NCBI GenBank assembly: GCA_014860845.1
Contig: JACZIY010000308.1
Span: 1-20,529, forward strand
Origin: Anaerolineaceae bacterium
Lineage (GTDB): Bacteria > Chloroflexota > Anaerolineae > Anaerolineales > Anaerolineaceae
Length of the DNA: 20,529 bases
Direction of reading: 5' to 3'
The notes below the pieces were generated by a model. The model had not been told where the DNA came from. It was given only the letters and a program-made list of their open reading frames with translations, and made no database searches. Each line of letters begins with the position of its first letter. Positions within the stretch are counted from its first letter, which is position 1. Shown here in pieces: positions 16,515 through 20,529 of the stretch. The translations under genes and the position numbers were made by a program.

Positions 16515-16856
16515 TTATTGCCGTTCGCGTAAGACCACATTGACATGTGATGTACGACGTAAAATCGGTTTAAACCTGCCACGAGCACCAAATCGACGCC
16601 AACGTCTTGTTGGTGCTTCATCTGCGGTGATCATATAAACAAATAAGTCATCCCGGCTAATACCGAAATTTTCTTCCGCATTGGAAACTGCTGAGGTCAA
16701 CAATTTTTCTACTGGTTTTGCTGCGTTTTTTTGCAGGAATTTCAATGTGTTAATTGCTTCCACTACAGGTTTACCACGTACAGTGTCCACCACCAGGCGA
16801 ACTTTCTGCGCAGAAATCGGTAAATAGCTTAATTTTGCACGAATGTCAGTTGCCAT
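16515..16856 (-). CDS. rplV: 50S ribosomal protein L22
   Basis: L22 lines the exit tunnel with an extended beta-hairpin. The 113-aa product has [20 protein letters not shown] near 12-31, [14 protein letters not shown] near 60-73, and the hairpin segment with [20 protein letters not shown] near 86-105, characteristic of the family. It begins 3 bp after rpsS. Confidence 0.98.
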   Translation of the reverse strand: MATDIRAKLSYLPISAQKVRLVVDTVRGKPVVEAINTLKFLQKNAAKPVEKLLTSAVSNAEENFGISRDDLFVYMITADEAPTRRWRRFGARGRFKPILRRTSHVNVVLRERQ

Positions 16857-16859
16857 ATC

Positions 16860-17138
16860 TTATCTCCCTTTTGAAGATTTTTCAGCAACATGGCCGCGGA
16901 AAGTTCGGGTTGGTGCAAATTCACCTAAGCGATGACCCACCATGTTCTCGGTTATGTAAATCGGAACATGTCGGCGACCATCATGGACTGCAATTGTGTG
17001 TCCCAGCATTTGCGGGAAAATCACACTAGCGCGACTCCAGGTACGGACCACCTTTTTTTCTCCACGGGCATTCATTTGCTCAATTTTCTTTAATAATTTT
17101 GGCTCAACAAATGGCCCTTTTTTCAACGATCGAGACAT
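16860..17138 (-). CDS. rpsS: 30S ribosomal protein S19
   Basis: S19 is a 30S head protein next to S13. The 92-aa product starts [20 protein letters not shown] and has [20 protein letters not shown] near 33-52 and the signature [20 protein letters not shown] near 57-76, ending in basic residues. It lies 29 bp after rplB and 3 bp before rplV. Confidence 0.98.
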   Translation of the reverse strand: MSRSLKKGPFVEPKLLKKIEQMNARGEKKVVRTWSRASVIFPQMLGHTIAVHDGRRHVPIYITENMVGHRLGEFAPTRTFRGHVAEKSSKGR

Positions 17139-17167
17139 AATTATCCTCTCAAACCTTTAGCATCTAT

Positions 17168-18007
17168 CTATCCGCGTTTACCGCTTGAACGACGACGAAC
17201 GATGTATTTGTTCGTGGTTTTATTCCGGCGGGTCTTGTATCCCAATGTTGGTTTACCCCACGGAGTTTTAGGTCCTGGCATACCAACAGGTGAACGACCT
17301 TCACCACCACCATGTGGATGGTCTCTTGGTGACATAGCAGTTCCACGAACAGATGGGCGGATACCAAGATGGCGTTTTCGACCAGCTTTACCCAGTTTGA
17401 TGTTCTTGTGGTCCAGGTTACCAACCTGACCGACAGTTGCATAGCAAATCTGTCGAACCAATCGAACCTCACCTGAGGGTAAACGAACCTGAGCAAAATC
17501 GCCTTCTTTTGCCAATAACTGAGCTGCAGTACCTGCAGATCTAACCATCTGACCACCGCGTCCTACTTGGAGTTCAACATTATGAATCATTGTTCCTAGA
17601 GGAATACGGGAAATGGGTAAACTATTACCAGGGCGAATATCTGCTTCTGATCCTGAAACTACAGTATCTCCAACTTTCAATCCAACCGGTGCTAAGATGT
17701 AGCGTTTCTCACCATCGACGTAAGTCAGAAGAGCGATACGAGCAGTGCGGTTTGGATCATATTCGATAGCGCTGACATTGGCAGGAATATTACGTTTGTC
17801 GCGTTTGAAATCAATCAAACGGATATAACGTTTATGCCCACCACCACGATGTCGAACGGTGATACGACCGTATGAGTTTCGCCCTGAATGTGCTTTACGA
17901 ATTACGATTAATGAGCGTTCAGGTTTTGATTTAGTGATTTCTTCGAAGCTGTACCCGGTCATATCTCGTTGACCAGGGGTAACTGGTTTATAAATCTTGA
18001 TAGCCAT
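17168..18007 (-). CDS. rplB: 50S ribosomal protein L2
   Basis: L2 binds near the peptidyl-transferase centre and is needed for subunit association. The 279-aa product starts [20 protein letters not shown] and has [20 protein letters not shown] near 53-72. The conserved HPHGGGEG motif begins at His230, the position of the functionally important His229 of E. coli. The C-terminus is basic. Its ATG overlaps the rplW stop by one base (TAATG). Confidence 0.98.
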   Translation of the reverse strand: MAIKIYKPVTPGQRDMTGYSFEEITKSKPERSLIVIRKAHSGRNSYGRITVRHRGGGHKRYIRLIDFKRDKRNIPANVSAIEYDPNRTARIALLTYVDGEKRYILAPVGLKVGDTVVSGSEADIRPGNSLPISRIPLGTMIHNVELQVGRGGQMVRSAGTAAQLLAKEGDFAQVRLPSGEVRLVRQICYATVGQVGNLDHKNIKLGKAGRKRHLGIRPSVRGTAMSPRDHPHGGGEGRSPVGMPGPKTPWGKPTLGYKTRRNKTTNKYIVRRRSSGKRG

Positions 18008-18309
18008 TATTCAACCCCTTCAAATATCGCAATACTGTCTTCTGGTGCAAGCGTGACAATTGCTTTCTTGTAACCAGGGTTGCGGACTGCTAACCTTCTG
18101 CTACGAGCTCTTCGGGTTCGTTTTGCTGGAACATTAATAATGTTCACATTCAGCACTTTCACATCGAAGATCTGCTCAACTGCATCTTTCACTAAGGAAC
18201 GGGTTGATTCACCAGCTACTTCGAAGACGTATTGATGTAATTTGTTCACCTGGTAATTGGTTTTCTCAGTCACCAAAGGACGGCGGAGAACTTCATAAAT
18301 GGATGTCAT
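18007..18309 (-). CDS. rplW: 50S ribosomal protein L23
   Basis: L23 sits at the tunnel exit and is a docking point for trigger factor and signal recognition particle. The 100-aa product has the [20 protein letters not shown] start region near 9-28, [20 protein letters not shown] near 48-67, and a C-terminus with [20 protein letters not shown]. It follows rplD by 13 bp and overlaps rplB by one base. Confidence 0.98.
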   Translation of the reverse strand: MTSIYEVLRRPLVTEKTNYQVNKLHQYVFEVAGESTRSLVKDAVEQIFDVKVLNVNIINVPAKRTRRARSRRLAVRNPGYKKAIVTLAPEDSIAIFEGVE

Positions 18310-18322
18310 AATTTACTCCTAC

Positions 18323-18949
18323 CTACCCTAGAAAACTTTCTACCAAACTCAGAGAAGCTAATGGAAATACAATTTTTTTATATTTCAACAAATCGCGGAT
18401 ATTGATGTAATTAGCCAAAATTACTTTTGTTCCAGGCAGGTTATTGCTTGTGCGAATAACTTCCTCAAAAGCTGCTTTTTCCGGAATGAGAACCAATGCG
18501 GTTTCCTGACCAACGAGGTTGAACAGAACACCAGCCATCACACGGGTTTTGGCTTCCGGTAATTTCAAATCATCAATAATCACAATTGCATTCTCTGATG
18601 CTTTTACGGACAGTGCGGAACGCAGTGCGGCACGACGCATTTTACGCGGCATTGCCTGAGCGTACGAACGTGGATGGGGTGTATGGATGCGGCCACCGCC
18701 TTTCCACTGCGCAGCACGAATAGAACCTTGACGAGCACGGCCTGTGCCTTTTTGACGCCATGGTTTACGACCACCACCAGCAACTTCATTTCGAGTTTTG
18801 GTGTCACTTGTACCAAGCCTTGCGTTCGCCATTTGGCGAAGGAATGCCTGGTGCATTAAATCTACGTTGATGGGGGCTTCAAAAATTGCGGGTGATAACT
18901 CCACAGTTTTTACTTTTTTGCCCTCAATGTTTAAGACATCTACTTTCAT
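18323..18949 (-). CDS. rplD: 50S ribosomal protein L4
   Basis: L4 binds 23S rRNA, lines the exit tunnel, and in E. coli represses the S10 operon. The 208-aa product carries the tunnel loop with GGGRKPWRQKGTGRARQGSI near 58-77 and the RIHTPHPRSYAQAMPRKMRR segment near 87-106, followed by the globular domain with ILANYINIRDLLKYKKIVFP near 177-196. It lies 14 bp after rplC and is a possible ligand for the leader upstream of rplC. Confidence 0.98.
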   Translation of the reverse strand: MKVDVLNIEGKKVKTVELSPAIFEAPINVDLMHQAFLRQMANARLGTSDTKTRNEVAGGGRKPWRQKGTGRARQGSIRAAQWKGGGRIHTPHPRSYAQAMPRKMRRAALRSALSVKASENAIVIIDDLKLPEAKTRVMAGVLFNLVGQETALVLIPEKAAFEEVIRTSNNLPGTKVILANYINIRDLLKYKKIVFPLASLSLVESFLG

Positions 18950-18963
18950 AGTCTCTCAGCTCC

Positions 18964-19599
18964 TTAGTTCTTTCGTGCCTCTTTAACCAGCACCACACCA
19001 CCTCGTGGTCCAGGCACTGATCCGCGCACACCTATCAGGTTGCGTTCTGCATCTAACAGAACAACCTTCAAGTTTTGCGAGGTAACCCGCTCATCGCCCA
19101 TATGACCTGGGCCTCGCGAGCCTTTATAGACACGACCTGGAGTCGTACCCGCACCTCGAGAACCTGGTGCGCGGTGTCGATCCGATTGACCATGAGTCTT
19201 GGGACCACCACGGAAATGGTAACGTTTCACAGCCCCTGCAAAACCTTTACCTTTAGAGGTACCGACTACATCAACAAACTCACCAACTGTAAAGACATCA
19301 ACAGACAATTTATCGCCTTCATTTACCGCAGGGGTTTTAACGCGAAATTCGCGCAAAAACTTGAGAGGAGGTAAATTCATGTTATTGCGTTTTAAATGCC
19401 CTTTTTGTCCGTTGGTCAAGCGTTTTGGTTTTGCCTCACCATAACCCAGTTGTACAGCAGTGTAGCCATCACGTTCTTCTGTACGCACTTGGGTTACATA
19501 GCAAGGCCCAGCTTCGATAACAGTAACCGGAACAGCGGCACCGTTTTCATCGAAAATCTGGGTCATACCGATTTTCTTGCCAATTAGCCCTTTCAACAT
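18964..19599 (-). CDS. rplC: 50S ribosomal protein L3
   Basis: L3 is one of the first proteins to bind 23S rRNA and reaches towards the peptidyl-transferase centre. The 211-aa product starts MLKGLIGKKIGMTQIFDENG, has TSKGKGFAGAVKRYHFRGGP near 113-132, and the tip loop with GAGTTPGRVYKGSRGPGHMG near 149-168. AAGGAG lies 9 nt before the ATG. Unlike the rest of the block it is separated from the preceding gene (rpsJ) by 268 bp. Confidence 0.98.
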   Translation of the reverse strand: MLKGLIGKKIGMTQIFDENGAAVPVTVIEAGPCYVTQVRTEERDGYTAVQLGYGEAKPKRLTNGQKGHLKRNNMNLPPLKFLREFRVKTPAVNEGDKLSVDVFTVGEFVDVVGTSKGKGFAGAVKRYHFRGGPKTHGQSDRHRAPGSRGAGTTPGRVYKGSRGPGHMGDERVTSQNLKVVLLDAERNLIGVRGSVPGPRGGVVLVKEARKN

Positions 19600-19773
19600 A
19601 TCAGTTTTCTCCTTGTTTTATAAATTGCCAGGACTGTCAGCTTGGGCTAAGCTGCATCATCCCCGTATGCTGGGCAGTCAGTTGTCCGCTGCAAGACTCC
19701 GCATCTTTTCCAGTCCGCTCACAAGACCACTCTTACTCAGCCTAAATGAAGCAGGTTTCGAGAAACCCGCAAC
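19600..19773 (-). ncRNA. Candidate structured mRNA leader upstream of rplC
   Basis: The segment between the predicted transcription start and rplC is rich in pairings on the minus strand. Hairpin one is GCGGGTTT/AAACCTGC (19751-19770, loop CTCG). A small AAGA/TCTT hairpin lies at 19723-19734. A CAGCTT/AAGCTG hairpin lies at 19638-19654. GGACTG (19711-19716) can pair with CAGTCC (19631-19636), closing a domain of about 86 nt. GGACT can instead pair with AGTCT (19694-19698), and the distal CAGTC with GACTG (19675-19679), so alternative folds exist. I do not recognise a known riboswitch or named leader family. The ribosome site follows directly, so translational control by a ribosomal protein such as L4 or L3 is a reasonable guess. 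Confidence 0.5.
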
Positions 19774-19779
19774 CTTTCA

Positions 19780-19808
19780 AATATATCATAATTCTTACAT
19801 TTTGAGAA
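19780..19808 (-). promoter_or_regulatory. Candidate promoter in the rpsJ-rplC spacer
   Basis: On the minus strand TTCTCA (19803-19808, 4 of 6) and TATATT (19780-19785, 5 of 6) are 17 bp apart. The predicted start near 19773 falls just before the first hairpin of the leader, which fits a leader beginning there. The -35 overlaps the 3' arm of the hairpin at 19804-19831. Confidence 0.4.
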
Positions 19809-19831
19809 GGATAGCATTCGCCATCCTTCTC
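19804..19831 (-). other. 12-bp hairpin after rpsJ without a U-tract
   Basis: GAGAAGGATGGC, a GAAT loop, and GCTATCCTTCTC form a 12-bp stem in the minus-strand RNA. One pair is a G-U wobble on this strand and an A-C mismatch on the other, which favours a role in the tuf-rpsJ transcript. It is followed by AAAATG rather than U residues, so a classic intrinsic terminator is unlikely. A processing, stability or Rho-linked role is possible. Confidence 0.5.
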
Positions 19832-19867
19832 GATTGTATTGCTAATTTAAAGTGCTTTTATAAACGA

Positions 19868-20176
19868 TTAAATCTTAATTTCAATATCAACGCCAGCGGG
19901 TAAATTCAATCGCATTAACATATCAATTGTTTTTGAATCCGGTTCCAAAACATCGATCAGACGATTATGTGTCCGAATTTCGAAATGTTCATGTGAATCT
20001 TTATCGATGAAAGTTGAACGGCGCACGGTGAATCGTTCTTTTTTGGTAGGCAGTGGAACGGGTCCCACAACTTTTGCACCAGATCGTTCAGCTGTATCGA
20101 CAATGCGTTTTGCTGATTGATCAAGAACTCGATGATCATATGCTTTTAGACGAATACGTATACGTTGTTTAGCCAT
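19868..20176 (-). CDS. rpsJ: 30S ribosomal protein S10 (NusE)
   Basis: S10 is a 30S head protein that also acts with NusB in transcription antitermination. The 102-aa product has [20 protein letters not shown] near 5-24, the signature with [14 protein letters not shown] near 38-51, and the loop [18 protein letters not shown] near 62-79. It starts 7 bp after the tuf stop; the TAG stop of tuf is part of the TAGGTG ribosome-binding site. It is followed by the 268-bp spacer before rplC. Confidence 0.98.
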   Translation of the reverse strand: MAKQRIRIRLKAYDHRVLDQSAKRIVDTAERSGAKVVGPVPLPTKKERFTVRRSTFIDKDSHEHFEIRTHNRLIDVLEPDSKTIDMLMRLNLPAGVDIEIKI

Positions 20177-20183
20177 TTAACAC

Positions 20184-20529
20184 CTACTGAAGTATCTTAG
20201 TGATCACGCCAGCGCCTACTGTCAGGCCGCCTTCGCGAATTGCAAATTTTGAGCCCTGTTCCAACGCCACCGGGACGATCAGTTCGACCATCATGTTGAC
20301 ATTGTCTCCGGGCATTACCATTTCCACGCCTTCGGGCAGGGTGATCGAGCCAGTTACATCCATTGTGCGGATGTAGAACTGTGGTCGATATCCCGGGAAG
20401 AATGGTTTGTGTCGTCCACCTTCATCGCGCCGTAATACGTATACTTCGGCCATGAATTTGGTGTGGGGGGTGATGCTGCCGGGTTTGGCTATTACCATTC
20501 CGCGTTCCACATCATCACGGTTGATACCG
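20184..20529 (-). CDS. tuf: Elongation factor Tu, C-terminal part (5' end outside window)
   Basis: The reading frame is open to the window edge and encodes about the last 114 residues of EF-Tu, that is, most of the C-terminal beta-barrel domain 3. Visible marks are [59 protein letters not shown], and the end [21 protein letters not shown]-Tu delivers aminoacyl-tRNA to the ribosome as a GTP complex. The GTG at 20510 is an internal valine codon and not a start. tuf-rpsJ adjacency joins the str and S10 operons. Confidence 0.98.
   Translation of the reverse strand, partial: GINRDDVERGMVIAKPGSITPHTKFMAEVYVLRRDEGGRHKPFFPGYRPQFYIRTMDVTGSITLPEGVEMVMPGDNVNMMVELIVPVALEQGSKFAIREGGLTVGAGVITKILQ

Noticed and set aside
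17164..17556. 130-codon minus-strand frame inside rplB
   Set aside because: Lies in another frame of the L2 gene and its product has no resemblance to a known protein.
19600..19867. Signal recognition particle RNA, tmRNA or known riboswitch in the rpsJ-rplC spacer
   Set aside because: I looked for the conserved SRP GGAAGG/GCAGC tetraloop region, FMN and cobalamin riboswitch cores, and T-box sequence, and saw none of them.
19577..19903. 108-codon plus-strand frame covering the rpsJ-rplC spacer
   Set aside because: Overlaps the start of rplC and the end of rpsJ in antisense and has no recognisable domain. The spacer is better explained by minus-strand RNA structure.

Overview
This window is almost entirely a bacterial ribosomal-protein superoperon read on the minus strand, running from about 20529 down to 3114. 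It also holds a YabN/MazG-type gene (minus) and a tryptophanase gene (plus) at the low-coordinate end. The organism is a bacterium with moderate-to-low GC and clear AGGAGG-type Shine-Dalgarno sites. The gene order (tuf-rpsJ at the head, adk-map after secY, truA-rplM-rpsI after rplQ), the type-Z S14, the zinc-binding S4, L24 and L36, and the protein style suggest Chloroflexota, probably Anaerolineae. This is an inference from gene order and protein resemblance; no search was run.

Layout in transcription order on the minus strand: the 3' end of tuf, then rpsJ, then a 268-bp spacer with several RNA hairpins and a possible promoter. Next comes S10-type rplC-rplD-rplW-rplB-rpsS-rplV-rpsC-rplP-rpmC-rpsQ, then spc-type rplN-rplX-rplE-rpsN-rpsH-rplF-rplR-rpsE-rpmD-rplO-secY, then adk-map. 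A 55-bp gap follows that has a consensus -10 box but no infA. The alpha-type group is rpmJ-rpsM-rpsK-rpsD-rpoA-rplQ, followed by truA-rplM-rpsI and a hairpin terminator at about 3055-3090. Most genes are 0-50 bp apart or overlap by 1-8 bp, so translational coupling is likely. The two larger spacers (rpsJ/rplC and rpsM/rpsK) both carry structure and are the best candidates for regulatory RNA or internal promoters.

Beyond the terminator is a gene for a tetrapyrrole-methylase-like plus tandem MazG protein, probably a nucleoside triphosphate pyrophosphohydrolase. It converges on tnaA, whose stop codon lies inside the other gene's last codons (6-bp tail-to-tail overlap). tnaA has an AT-rich upstream region with a plausible promoter and a 25-bp perfect palindrome that could be an operator.

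Most of the window is core translation, secretion and transcription machinery: 30S and 50S proteins, RNA polymerase alpha, SecY, adenylate kinase, methionine aminopeptidase and pseudouridine synthase. No mobile element, CRISPR array, rRNA or tRNA was seen. I found no new multi-gene system. The noteworthy signals are cis-regulatory: the rplC leader, the rpsM/rpsK spacer element, the missing infA, the rpoA start arrangement and the tnaA palindrome.
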